Assembly (NCBI GenBank): GCA_014729945.1 | Contig: WJJC01000031.1 | Span: 1 to 11,103 of the forward strand | DNA length: 11,103 bases | Reading direction: 5' to 3' | DNA from: Candidatus Bathyarchaeota archaeon | GTDB taxonomy: Archaea > Thermoproteota > Bathyarchaeia > TCS64 | Part shown: positions 1 through 7,003 of the stretch, one piece after another | Layout: every line of letters starts with the position of its first letter | How positions within the stretch are numbered: the first letter of the stretch is position 1 | The notes under the pieces: generated by a model | What the model saw: only the letters and a program-made list of their open reading frames with translations | What the model was told of the DNA's origin: nothing | The model's database searches: none | Translations under genes and position numbers: made by a program

Positions 1-1218
1 GAAAGCCCAGCTATGTCCCGGGGCACCCAGTACATTACACGCGGTACCGAACTCCACGGTGGGGGTTATCCATGAAATATCTCCCACGTCGCTGCTTCCG
101 GCGCTGGTCTCACCCTCTCCGATGGGGGCGATGATATCCGTCATTAAATCCACATCACGGTACTTCTCCGGATTAGGGATCTTGAGCTTTCTCAATGTAT
201 CCATTTTATACTCTTTGTCAAAGTTGGATCCTATCTCTTCTGCGAACTCCAGCTCCTCCTCATTCCACTCTGGTCCACCTATCTCCCTCATGTTCTTAAC
301 CACCAACTCGGCGATGGTCTTGTTGGGAACTATATTGTATAATGCGTCTATGAACTGGATCTCCAGCTCTGTCTCGGTCATTAAGGCGGCTCCCTGTGCT
401 ATCTTCTTGATTCGTTCATAGATGGGGTCCAGCTGTGTGCGCTCAGGAGCCCTGATGTAGTACCATGAGCGGGCGTAATCCGGTACGACGTTGGGTTGTC
501 CGCCGCCCTCCTCTATTGTGTAGTGGATGCGTGCATCTTCGATGATATGCTCCCTTAAATAGTTCACACCTATGTTCATCAATTCGATGGCATCCAAAGA
601 ACTGCGCCCCATCTCGGGGTTACCGGCAGCGTGAGCTGTCTTACCACGGTAGATAAACTTGACTCCATTCACAGCATTACTGCTTCTGAGGCTAGCCGTG
701 TTCATGCTGCTGGGGTGGTGACTCAAGCAGGCATCCAGATCATCATAGTATCCATCCCGGGCCATGAATACTTTGCCGCCATAGTTTTCCTCCGCTGGAG
801 TACCGTAGAAACGAACAGTACCCGGTAAATCTTCTTCTTCCAATAAGTATCGTAGACCTATTACTACGGCGAGTGCTGTGGCTCCATGCACGTTGTGGCC
901 ACAGCCGTGTCCCGGTGCGCCGGGTACCAGTGGATCCTGCTCTGGTTTCACCTTGTTGCTGATACCTGGGAGGGCGTCGTATTCGCCCTGGAATCCTATG
1001 ATGGGTTTACTCCGCCCCCACTCTGCTACGATGGCTGTGGGCATTCCGGATACACCGTGCTCTACATCGAAGCCGTGTTCCCGCAACTTCTCGGCTATTA
1101 GCTTGCTTGATTGGGTCTCCACTAGGCCCAACTCGGCGTAGTGCCAGACCTTGTCCGCTACCTCTGTGAATTCATCTTTATGCTCTTCAATCCAGTTCCA
1201 TATCTTGTCTTTAAGCAT
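1..1218 (-). CDS. M20-family amidohydrolase, AbgB-like (copy 1, C-terminus beyond window)
   Basis: This is a metal-dependent amidase/peptidase of family M20, closest in layout to the p-aminobenzoyl-glutamate hydrolase subunit B. The reading frame is open for 406 codons from ATG at 1218 to the window edge without interruption. The visible metal-site motifs are HGCGHNVHG (Cys106, His108), PAEEN (Glu143, Glu144), SHHP (His167, His168) and GHSW (His402). The dimerisation-domain signature GKTAHAAG starts at residue 192. It aligns gap-free with the full-length copy at 2765-4213 (266 of 406 residues identical by hand count), so about 76 C-terminal residues should lie outside the window. The start is supported by the matching N-terminus of the paralogue and by a TATA-like box 22-31 nt upstream. 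The true substrate is unknown; an acyl-amino acid or aryl-amide is as likely as p-aminobenzoyl-glutamate. Confidence 0.87.
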   Translation of the reverse strand, partial: MLKDKIWNWIEEHKDEFTEVADKVWHYAELGLVETQSSKLIAEKLREHGFDVEHGVSGMPTAIVAEWGRSKPIIGFQGEYDALPGISNKVKPEQDPLVPGAPGHGCGHNVHGATALAVVIGLRYLLEEEDLPGTVRFYGTPAEENYGGKVFMARDGYYDDLDACLSHHPSSMNTASLRSSNAVNGVKFIYRGKTAHAAGNPEMGRSSLDAIELMNIGVNYLREHIIEDARIHYTIEEGGGQPNVVPDYARSWYYIRAPERTQLDPIYERIKKIAQGAALMTETELEIQFIDALYNIVPNKTIAELVVKNMREIGGPEWNEEELEFAEEIGSNFDKEYKMDTLRKLKIPNPEKYRDVDLMTDIIAPIGEGETSAGSSDVGDISWITPTVEFGTACNVLGAPGHSWAF

Positions 1219-1234
1219 ATGATATGAATATCAT
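1219..1234. repeat. Inverted repeat next to amidohydrolase 1 start
   Basis: ATGATAT and ATATCAT form a perfect 7-bp inverted repeat around a GA spacer. It lies directly against the start codon at 1218, between that codon and the TATA-like tract. In a leaderless transcript this is the start site, where a bound repressor could block transcription. It is AT-rich and short, so chance is possible. The paralogue's start (4213) lacks it. Confidence 0.35.
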
Positions 1235-1239
1235 CATGC

Positions 1240-1250
1240 ATGTAAAAAAT
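1240..1250 (-). promoter_or_regulatory. TATA-like box of amidohydrolase 1
   Basis: On the minus strand this reads ATTTTTTACAT, 22-32 nt ahead of the start codon. That is where an archaeal TATA box sits when the transcript begins at or next to the ATG. The same ten bases TTTTTTACAT occur 23-32 nt ahead of the paralogue at 4213. The tract may also serve the divergent propeller gene. Confidence 0.55.
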
Positions 1251-1307
1251 ATGGGCGTCCCTAAATGGATGCAATGTTTTATCAAAGTATATTGTATCTG
1301 TGATTTT

Positions 1308-2159
1308 ATGTTGATATGTTCTCGTGATATTGGATTTAAACTGGTGGAGGGATGGGGGGATCTCCCTGATGGGTGGAGTTTTGGCCATGTTATAGGCGTG
1401 GATGTGGATAGGGAGGATAATGTCTATGTCTTGAACAGGGGAGAGCACCCGGTGATTATATTCAATGCTAGGGGGGAGTTCCTAGATTCATGGGGTGAAG
1501 AGGGGATGAGTTCAAGCCACGGACTCCATATAGAGGGGAATATAGCCTACGTAACTGACTACAGTGAGCACACGGTATCCAAGTATACTCTCGACGGTAA
1601 GCTCATTGAGGTCTGGGGTAATAAGGGAGAGCCCGGTGTGGACGGAGAGCCATTCAATAGGCCAACGGATGTGGATGTTGCTCCAACAGGTGAGGTATAT
1701 GTCTCGGATGGCTACGGTAACGCCCGGGTGCACAGATACTCGCCGGAAGGAGAGTTACTTCAGTCCTGGGGGAGTCACGGGGATGGTTCGGGGGAGTTCG
1801 ATATATGCCACGATGTATGCATAGCCGAGGACGGACGGGTGTTTATCGCGGATCGTCAGAATCACAGGATTCAGATATTCACACCGGGTGGCGAGTATAT
1901 AGATGAGTGGAGTGGGTTCCGACAGCCCTGCAGCGTCACCATCGACGATGATGGGTTAATATATGTCTCGGAGCTCCAGCAGAGATTCAGCATCCTAACA
2001 CAGGAGGGAGAGCTATTGCTACGCTGGGGAGGAGCCAAAACCCTAGAGCCGGGTTTATTCATGAACCCACACTGCGCAACATTGGATAGTCGGGGTGACC
2101 TCTACGTGGGAGAGACGTTGGAGGGAAGCAGAATACAGAAGTTTAAACGAATAAAGTAA
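1308..2159 (+). CDS. NHL-repeat six-bladed beta-propeller, peptidyl-alpha-hydroxyglycine lyase-like
   Basis: Six repeats of about 45 residues can be followed, each with a D/E-G-x-(I/V)-(Y/F)-V core and an FxxxGExL turn. Examples are VYVSDGYGNARVHRYSPEGE and VFIADRQNHRIQIFTPGGEY. Numbered from the ATG at 1308, histidines sit at the blade entries (GHVIGV His27, SHGLH His71/74, CHDV His168, PHCA His255). Such histidines recall the zinc-binding ones of the amidating lyase PAL, which splits peptidyl-alpha-hydroxyglycine into an amide and glyoxylate. No signal peptide is evident, so it is probably cytoplasmic. An in-frame ATG at 1224 would add 28 residues that do not look like propeller and would leave almost no room for a promoter, so 1308 is preferred; 1269 is another option. 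The DUF998 gene follows 10 nt downstream. The fold is clear; lyase activity is a guess. Confidence 0.82.
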   Translation: MLICSRDIGFKLVEGWGDLPDGWSFGHVIGVDVDREDNVYVLNRGEHPVIIFNARGEFLDSWGEEGMSSSHGLHIEGNIAYVTDYSEHTVSKYTLDGKLIEVWGNKGEPGVDGEPFNRPTDVDVAPTGEVYVSDGYGNARVHRYSPEGELLQSWGSHGDGSGEFDICHDVCIAEDGRVFIADRQNHRIQIFTPGGEYIDEWSGFRQPCSVTIDDDGLIYVSELQQRFSILTQEGELLLRWGGAKTLEPGLFMNPHCATLDSRGDLYVGETLEGSRIQKFKRIK

Positions 2160-2169
2160 AGGAAATAAC

Positions 2170-2742
2170 ATGTCCAAGGTTAAGCATCTACAGTACACGG
2201 GCCTACTAGGGTTCCTTGGAGGTTGGCTAATTATCTTTTTAGCTATCTCACGAAACAGCTGGTTTGTTTTCACTGAGAACGCTTTCAGTGATCTGGGTAA
2301 CCCAGCTGCGAATGATCCATGGATATTCAACTATGGTATGATATTGAATGGATTACTTGTACTACTGTATGGATTATACCTAGTTTATGTCTCATTCAAT
2401 AAGCGGGGCTCGGTAGGAGGTGCTTTCATGGTGATAACAGGAGCCTTTCTTATACTTATCGGGTGTTTTCCCGAGGGAACAAGGCATCATACCTTCGTCT
2501 CTTATTGGTTCTTCATACAGGGGGATCTATCCATACTCGTCTGGGGACTGGCATTAATCCAGGAGAGGAGATGGAGACGTGAGTCCTGGGGCTTCCTATT
2601 ATTGAGCACGCTTGGTCCCCTAGGTGCGGTTCTAATACCGTGGCCGTCTATCGCTACTGTCGAGACTTATGGTATACTGTTAATGAATACCTGGGGAATA
2701 ATAATGAGACATATTACCCCTGAATTCCCTGCAAATGGTTAA
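2170..2742 (+). CDS. DUF998 family integral membrane protein
   Basis: This 190-residue protein has about six hydrophobic segments, roughly residues 10-27, 53-75, 82-99, 108-131, 139-156 and 164-179. DUF998 hallmarks are visible: FSDLGNP (residues 39-45) after the first membrane span, and GCFPEGTRHH (98-107) in the loop after the third. The family has no firm biochemical role. The start ATG lies 10 nt after the propeller stop codon with a weak AAAGGA ahead of it, so the two are probably co-transcribed. This suggests a membrane partner, or a transporter for the substrate or product of the propeller and amidohydrolases. It converges with amidohydrolase 2, leaving 22 nt between the stops. Confidence 0.82.
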   Translation: MSKVKHLQYTGLLGFLGGWLIIFLAISRNSWFVFTENAFSDLGNPAANDPWIFNYGMILNGLLVLLYGLYLVYVSFNKRGSVGGAFMVITGAFLILIGCFPEGTRHHTFVSYWFFIQGDLSILVWGLALIQERRWRRESWGFLLLSTLGPLGAVLIPWPSIATVETYGILLMNTWGIIMRHITPEFPANG

Positions 2743-2762
2743 AAATAGTAAAATAGAAAAAA
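2741..2762 (-). terminator. Oligo-T terminator of amidohydrolase 2
   Basis: Read on the minus strand, three T-runs (T6, T4, T5) begin 2 nt past the stop codon of amidohydrolase 2, with no obvious stem. Runs of U without a hairpin are the usual intrinsic terminator in archaea. The tract overlaps the stop codon of the convergent DUF998 gene. Confidence 0.5.
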
Positions 2763-2764
2763 GG

Positions 2765-4213
2765 TTATTGTTTGCCTTTTAGCTTCTGCCAGGCTTCCTC
2801 AGCGATCTCCAGCGGAGGCTCCACGTCCTCGGGTATAGCGCACGCGTATTCCCTACCTGCTAATCGTTCCTCATGCTCCTTCTTGGCCTTCGCCAAGAGT
2901 TCCGGTTTTGTGAATAGGTCTAGGGCGCTGGCGGTCATGGTCTTGGCTGCGAATATGAGGCTCTTGTGGCCGATGCTCATACCGCTTACGGAGGTGAATC
3001 TCCAGTCATGGCCCGGTGCACCCAGTATATTGCAGGCGGTTCCGAACTCCATGGTTGGTGTCACCCAGCTGACATCACTGACATCCGTGCTTCCCTTGCT
3101 GACCTCACCCTCGTTCCACGCGTCCAGTATATCCGTCATAAGGTTCACGTCACGGTATTTCTCGGCTTCAGGCACACCGTATTTGCGTAGGCTCTGCATC
3201 TTATCCTCCACATCGATGGTCTCGGCTATCTCCGATGCGAACTCCAGTTCCTCCTCTGTCCATCCTGGATGACCTACTTCACGCATGTTAGAGGTCACTA
3301 ATTCGCTGAGGGTCCTGTTTGGTATCTTGTTATAGATGGCTGCGATGAGGTCGATCTTTACCTCGGTATCGGTCATCATGGCTGCGCCTTCTGCGATCTT
3401 ATTGATACGTGAATAGATGATATCCACCTGTGACCGCTCAGGCGCCCTGATATAGTACCATGAACGAGCATAATCCGGTACAACATTGGGTTGTCCTCCA
3501 CCCTCCTCGATGACGTAGTGGATCCGGGCTTCCTCCACCACATGTTCACGCAGATAATTGACTCCAATGTTCATCAACTCGATGGCATCCAGTGCGCTTC
3601 TGCCCTGTTCGGGGCTACCAGCCGCGTGGGCTGTCTTCCCGTGGAACTCGTATTTTACACTGTTAACGGCGTTGCTGGATGATAGTCCAGCCACGTTATA
3701 GCCACCGGGGTGGTGACTCAGGCAGGCGTCCACGCCGTCGAAGTAGCTCTCTCTTACAAGGTAGGCCTTGCCGTCATAATTCTCCTCTGCAGGACTACCG
3801 TAGACTTTGATGGTGCCCGGTAGGTTTTCCTCTTCCATTACTTGTTTGGTGGCGATGGCTGCCATGAAGCCGCTGGTACCGTGGATGTTGTGGCCGCAGC
3901 CGTGGCCAGGGCCGTCCTCCACAAGGGGTTCCTTGTGTGGTACGGGTTTGTTGCTGATACCGGGCAGGGCATCGTATTCGCCCATGAACCCGATTACTGG
4001 TTCTCCCTTGCCCCATGTGGCTACGAAGGCTGTGGGCATATCGGCTACCCCGTGCTCAACCTTGAAGCCGTGTTCTCTCAAAGTGTCCACGTGTAGCTGA
4101 GCGGATTTATGTTCAACTAGGCCTAACTCCGCGTACTCCCACACCTTATCGCTTACCTTGATGAACTCCTCACGGTGCTCATCGATCCATTTCCATACAG
4201 TTTCTTTGATCAT
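2765..4213 (-). CDS. M20-family amidohydrolase, AbgB-like (copy 2, complete)
   Basis: At 482 residues this is almost the same length as E. coli AbgB (481). It belongs to the M20 amidohydrolases, which cleave amide bonds of acyl- or aroyl-amino acids using one or two metal ions. The motifs are GEYDALPG (78-85), GHGCGHNIHG with Cys106 and His108, SPAEEN with Glu143/Glu144, SHHP with His167/His168, the dimerisation-domain signature GKTAHAAG (192-199), GGGQPNVVPDYA (238-249), and GHDW with His402 near the C-terminal metal site. All expected metal ligands are present. No signal peptide is visible, so it is cytoplasmic. It is transcribed alone, divergently from the flavoprotein at 4296, and is a paralogue of the copy at 1-1218. 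No AbgA-like partner is in the window. The p-aminobenzoyl-glutamate substrate is not proven by sequence. Confidence 0.88.
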   Translation of the reverse strand: MIKETVWKWIDEHREEFIKVSDKVWEYAELGLVEHKSAQLHVDTLREHGFKVEHGVADMPTAFVATWGKGEPVIGFMGEYDALPGISNKPVPHKEPLVEDGPGHGCGHNIHGTSGFMAAIATKQVMEEENLPGTIKVYGSPAEENYDGKAYLVRESYFDGVDACLSHHPGGYNVAGLSSSNAVNSVKYEFHGKTAHAAGSPEQGRSALDAIELMNIGVNYLREHVVEEARIHYVIEEGGGQPNVVPDYARSWYYIRAPERSQVDIIYSRINKIAEGAAMMTDTEVKIDLIAAIYNKIPNRTLSELVTSNMREVGHPGWTEEELEFASEIAETIDVEDKMQSLRKYGVPEAEKYRDVNLMTDILDAWNEGEVSKGSTDVSDVSWVTPTMEFGTACNILGAPGHDWRFTSVSGMSIGHKSLIFAAKTMTASALDLFTKPELLAKAKKEHEERLAGREYACAIPEDVEPPLEIAEEAWQKLKGKQ

Positions 4214-4235
4214 ATCTCATAGAATGGGGGTGTGG

Positions 4236-4246
4236 ATGTAAAAAAG
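4236..4246 (-). promoter_or_regulatory. TATA-like box of amidohydrolase 2
   Basis: The minus strand carries CTTTTTTACAT 23-33 nt before the ATG at 4213, matching the element ahead of copy 1 in ten consecutive bases and in spacing to within 1 nt. The flanking sequence differs. This fits a conserved archaeal TATA box giving a leaderless mRNA. Confidence 0.55.
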
Positions 4247-4264
4247 GTGCGAAAAGCTCTAAGG

Positions 4265-4274
4265 GGTTATATGA
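4265..4274 (+). promoter_or_regulatory. TATA-like box of flavoprotein gene
   Basis: GGTTATATGA lies 22-31 nt ahead of the ATG at 4296. No Shine-Dalgarno sequence precedes that ATG, which suggests a leaderless transcript. Confidence 0.5.
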
Positions 4275-4295
4275 TGGTATGGGGGTCTTGTTGTT

Positions 4296-4835
4296 ATGAA
4301 GGTCGTAGGCGTTATCGGTGGAGCGAAGACGGATGGTAACACGTTTAAACTGGTGCGGGCGGTGCTGGATGGTGCTCTTGAGGTTGGTCACACGGTGGTT
4401 ACTTGGAGGCTCAAGGATACCTATATCGGTCACTTGGGATACCTGGAGGGGGAGACCTTGCTCCCCTTGGATGATTTTGAGAAGATGCAGCCGGATCTGG
4501 AGTCCATGGGGGCATTAGTGCTGGGTGCACCGGTCTGGTATGGGCAGGTGGATACGCGGACACTGAACTTTATCACCAGGACCTATTACTATAACCGTTC
4601 GTATAGCGAGGAGAACGCTGAGAAGTGGCCGAAGGCGCAACCAGTCAACATATTGACCTATGAGCGCGAGGAGGAGGATGCCTATGATCACTTACTGGAG
4701 TGGCTGGATGGCATATGGGATTGGTATGGTATGAATAAGTCCATCAACCTGGTGGCAGCGGGTACAACCAAAAAACCCGTAGAGGAAAGAGATGAATTGC
4801 TGGAAAAGGCTAAAGAGATAGGCAGGAATCTCTAA
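4296..4835 (+). CDS. Flavodoxin-fold NAD(P)H-dependent FMN reductase-like protein, cysteine-free
   Basis: This 179-residue protein has the flavodoxin-like Rossmann layout. It opens with VVGVIGGAKTDGNT (3-16), where the phosphate loop of FMN binds. Next come a helix, the strand VVTWRLKD, then ALVLGAPVWYGQVD (73-86) forming the second flavin-contact loop, and finally VNLVAAGTT (150-158). The arrangement matches the NADPH-dependent FMN reductase and iron-sulfur flavoprotein (Isf) families, which move electrons to quinones, oxygen species or metal centres. In Isf the stretch before the DD(D/F) motif carries a compact cysteine cluster. Here that stretch is IGHLGYLEGETLLPLDDF and the whole protein has no cysteine, so no 4Fe-4S cluster can bind. 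The partner and substrate are unknown. It is probably monocistronic, since the next gene has its own TATA-like box. Confidence 0.75.
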   Translation: MKVVGVIGGAKTDGNTFKLVRAVLDGALEVGHTVVTWRLKDTYIGHLGYLEGETLLPLDDFEKMQPDLESMGALVLGAPVWYGQVDTRTLNFITRTYYYNRSYSEENAEKWPKAQPVNILTYEREEEDAYDHLLEWLDGIWDWYGMNKSINLVAAGTTKKPVEERDELLEKAKEIGRNL

Positions 4836-4841
4836 GATAAT

Positions 4842-4850
4842 CTTTAAACC
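4842..4850 (+). promoter_or_regulatory. TATA-like box of mntP
   Basis: CTTTAAACC lies 24-32 nt ahead of the ATG at 4874 and 7 nt past the previous stop codon. The position fits a leaderless archaeal start. No riboswitch-like structure is visible in the 38-nt gap. Confidence 0.55.
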
Positions 4851-4873
4851 AGCGGGTTAGGGTAGGGGATACA

Positions 4874-5446
4874 ATGAGTCACGGTATGGATATCTACGCC
4901 CTAATTCTGTTATCGGTGGGGTTAGCCATGGATGCGTTCAGCGTAGCCCTAGTGGCGGGTTTTGGGTTGGGTAAGGTAAAGCTCGTGGATATGGCGAGGG
5001 TAAGCTCAAGTTTTGGTGTAGCACATATTGTGATGCCTATATTAGGCTGGTTCATGGGATCCACTATCATAGGGTTTATACAGCGATGGGATCACTGGGT
5101 TGCCTTCATATTACTGGCTTTCGTAGGGGGCAGGATGATCCAGGAGGGTTTTGACGAGGATTCGGAGGAGATAAACGCCTGTGATTTACTTAACTTTACA
5201 AGTCTGGTTATGTTTACAGTTGCTGTGAGTATTGATGCGTTAGCGGTGGGTCTTAGTTTTAGCCTCCAAGAGCTGAGTATCTGGGTGCCCAGCCTCTATA
5301 TGGGTGCGGGTACCCTTATTTTCACGTTTATCGGGCTCACCATCGGGAATAAGACGGGGGCGAGGTTCGGTAAGAAGGCTCAGATCGTGGGTGGATTGAT
5401 ACTGATACTTATTGGTTTACGAGTCGTTGTAACACATATCTTCTAA
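4874..5446 (+). CDS. mntP: Putative manganese efflux pump MntP
   Basis: At 190 residues and six membrane spans, this is the MntP/DUF204 size and shape (E. coli MntP is 188). The two inverted half-repeats each carry the family signature: GLAMDAFSVAL (Asp20) in the first half and VSIDALAVGLSF (Asp121) in the second. These buried acidic residues are needed for Mn(II) export in characterised members. The C-terminal GNKTGARFGKKAQIVGGLIL (158-177) is also typical. It exports Mn(II) across the cytoplasmic membrane to relieve toxicity. ATG at 4874 is used; a second ATG at 4886 would also leave all motifs intact. The 3' end overlaps the convergent HAD gene by 30 nt. The neighbouring flavoprotein could be related through redox or metal stress, but nothing in the sequence proves it. 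Confidence 0.93.
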   Translation: MSHGMDIYALILLSVGLAMDAFSVALVAGFGLGKVKLVDMARVSSSFGVAHIVMPILGWFMGSTIIGFIQRWDHWVAFILLAFVGGRMIQEGFDEDSEEINACDLLNFTSLVMFTVAVSIDALAVGLSFSLQELSIWVPSLYMGAGTLIFTFIGLTIGNKTGARFGKKAQIVGGLILILIGLRVVVTHIF

Positions 5447-6139
5447 TAGTTCAGGCAACTCGGTTAGCTTGTTTATAACGGCGTCTGGGTTTAGTTTCCT
5501 GATTGTTGGTTCACTGTATTCACGAGTGTTAATGAGGATGAAAAATCCACCTGCCTCTTTACATGCATAGCCGTCATGATCTGAGTCACCGACGTATATG
5601 AAGTCGCCTTGAGGGTACATATCTAGTATTCTATTGATCGGCTCCGGGTCTGGTTTTATGAAGCGGCATTCGTCCCGGGTGACTGAGTGCTTGAAGTAGT
5701 CACCGAAGCAGCCGTAGTCACGATGTTTGCTTATTCTATCATATGATTCCCTACTGGCGGTGGTGACCAGCCCCATACTGTAACCGTGCTTCTTCAAAGA
5801 TTCCAGTCCATTTAGTGTGTCGGGAAGTATTACGCTGATCTCGTGGTCCGCTCGCTCCTCTGCCATGAAGGGTTTATTGATATCATCCATGATTAGCTGG
5901 ATTTCGTCAAGTGGGTGATTGTTCTCTTCTAGGTGGCGTCTGGTGGTGTTCCAGATCAATGCCATCCGGTCGAGGGGTGCTACTTTTTCTGCTGGTACAC
6001 CATGTTTGATTACTATTTTCTTCATCTGTTGTTTGATAGATATATAAGGCTCATAGTGGGTCTTTGTGCCTTTATACTCGGGTTTCTTCTCCTGAATTAT
6101 GAGTGTGCCGTCCATGTCAAAGAGGAGCAGGGATTTCAT
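5417..6139 (-). CDS. HAD-superfamily phosphatase (phosphoglycolate phosphatase-like)
   Basis: This 240-residue hydrolase shows all four HAD motifs: FDMDGT (Asp8 nucleophile, Asp10 acid/base), the motif II threonine in LVTTAS (Thr126/127), the motif III lysine in FIKPDPEP (Lys162), and GDSDHD (184-189) with the metal-binding aspartates. A helical cap lies between motifs I and II (about 20-105), the C1-cap layout of phosphoglycolate phosphatases and beta-phosphoglucomutases. The substrate cannot be told from sequence. It starts 7 nt after the nitroreductase stop codon, with GGTGGTG immediately upstream, so it is the second gene of a two-gene operon read with a Shine-Dalgarno sequence. Its last 30 nt overlap mntP on the opposite strand. 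Confidence 0.87.
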   Translation of the reverse strand: MKSLLLFDMDGTLIIQEKKPEYKGTKTHYEPYISIKQQMKKIVIKHGVPAEKVAPLDRMALIWNTTRRHLEENNHPLDEIQLIMDDINKPFMAEERADHEISVILPDTLNGLESLKKHGYSMGLVTTASRESYDRISKHRDYGCFGDYFKHSVTRDECRFIKPDPEPINRILDMYPQGDFIYVGDSDHDGYACKEAGGFFILINTREYSEPTIRKLNPDAVINKLTELPELLEDMCYNDS

Positions 6140-6140
6140 A

Positions 6141-6147
6141 CACCACC
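6141..6147 (-). promoter_or_regulatory. Shine-Dalgarno sequence of the HAD gene
   Basis: The minus strand reads GGTGGTG one base ahead of the ATG at 6139 and overlaps the TAG stop of the nitroreductase. It is one of the few clear Shine-Dalgarno-like sites in the window. It sits at an internal operon position, where archaea that use leaderless first genes usually need one. Confidence 0.5.
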
Positions 6148-6980
6148 TAGTTTAGTATGGCCTCATCTAAATGGATTCTCTCTGATTTCAGGGTCTCCTC
6201 ATCTGGCCATCCTATGATTATATGGTTTCGGCTAGTCATGGTGGGGCTAAGATTAAAGTAGGCTCTTAACTGTTTCTGGGTCTCCTCGCCGTGGGTTAGC
6301 CAGCAGCTCCCCAAGCCTATGGCATGGGCCATTAGGCATATATGGTCAGCTGCGGCCGCGGCGTCATAGTAAAGATTCTGGGGTACGTATTTCTCGAATC
6401 TCAAGGTGTTATACATGCTGAGCTCCTGTAGGACCACTATCATGACGCAGTTCTCTATGAGGATATCGCTGCTTACCAGTTGTTGCTCCTCTGGGTCACG
6501 TAGTACGAGGAACCTAGTGCAGCCTACGTTGCAACCGTGTGGGGCGTATAACCCGGCTTTGAGTATCCTGCGTATCATGTGATCGGGTACGGGCTCTGGT
6601 TTGAACTGTCGGATGCTCTTACGTCCATAGATGAGACGCTCGATGGTCTCGACTTCTTCCTCGGGGAAGCTCTCCCAGGGGGTTGTCTCCAAGTCCGCTG
6701 GTCTGCCCTCTCTTAGCCTCTTTGCTGCTTCTATGTATTTCTTACACCACTGGATGTCTGGTGGCTCGGTGCTGTAGCTTCGCTGTTCCCATATCTCCAG
6801 TAGGCGTTCGGCTACTTTACCGAAGTCTTCGGGAAGTTCATGGGTGCCGTTGAGGATCCTGTAGATGTAGACCTCGATGGTGTGATGGGTGCGTTCATGT
6901 AGTATGCCACGCAGGTCTGCTTTCTTCATATTCATTAAATCGTCCACGGTGTAGCCGTGGACCTTGAACTGTGTACTCAT
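6147..6980 (-). CDS. Nitroreductase-family FMN protein with a novel N-terminal extension
   Basis: Residues 116-277 are a nitroreductase domain. The visible parts are GRKSIRQFKPEPVP (119-132; the RxSxR loop contacts FMN phosphate), ILKAGLYAPHGCNVGCTRFLVL (139-160) for the flavin face, a helix YYDAAAAADHICLMAHAIGLGSCWL (204-228) typical of the dimer interface and second FMN loop, and IIIGWPDE near the end. Nitroreductases of about 170-200 residues normally begin near the RxSxR motif. Here some 115 residues precede it, helical and charged, with no motif I recognise (a TVDDLMNMKKAD segment at 11-22, WEQRSYS at 65-71, a single Cys79). It may be a partner-binding or DNA-binding-like domain. The substrate is unknown. 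It leads a two-gene operon with the HAD phosphatase. Confidence 0.82.
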   Translation of the reverse strand: MSTQFKVHGYTVDDLMNMKKADLRGILHERTHHTIEVYIYRILNGTHELPEDFGKVAERLLEIWEQRSYSTEPPDIQWCKKYIEAAKRLREGRPADLETTPWESFPEEEVETIERLIYGRKSIRQFKPEPVPDHMIRRILKAGLYAPHGCNVGCTRFLVLRDPEEQQLVSSDILIENCVMIVVLQELSMYNTLRFEKYVPQNLYYDAAAAADHICLMAHAIGLGSCWLTHGEETQKQLRAYFNLSPTMTSRNHIIIGWPDEETLKSERIHLDEAILN

Positions 6981-7003
6981 AATACAAGTAAAACGGATTC
7001 AAC

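Noticed and set aside
59..1141. Several plus-strand frames of 65-120 codons
   Set aside because: All lie opposite the uninterrupted amidohydrolase 1 frame and mirror the frames opposite copy 2.
2772..3272. 166-codon plus-strand frame
   Set aside because: It lies wholly antisense to the complete amidohydrolase 2, whose motifs are unmistakable. It is serine-rich and low in motif content, as expected of a shadow frame.
4836..4873. Manganese riboswitch ahead of mntP
   Set aside because: The gap is only 38 nt, contains the TATA-like box, and the transcript is probably leaderless, so there is no room for an aptamer.
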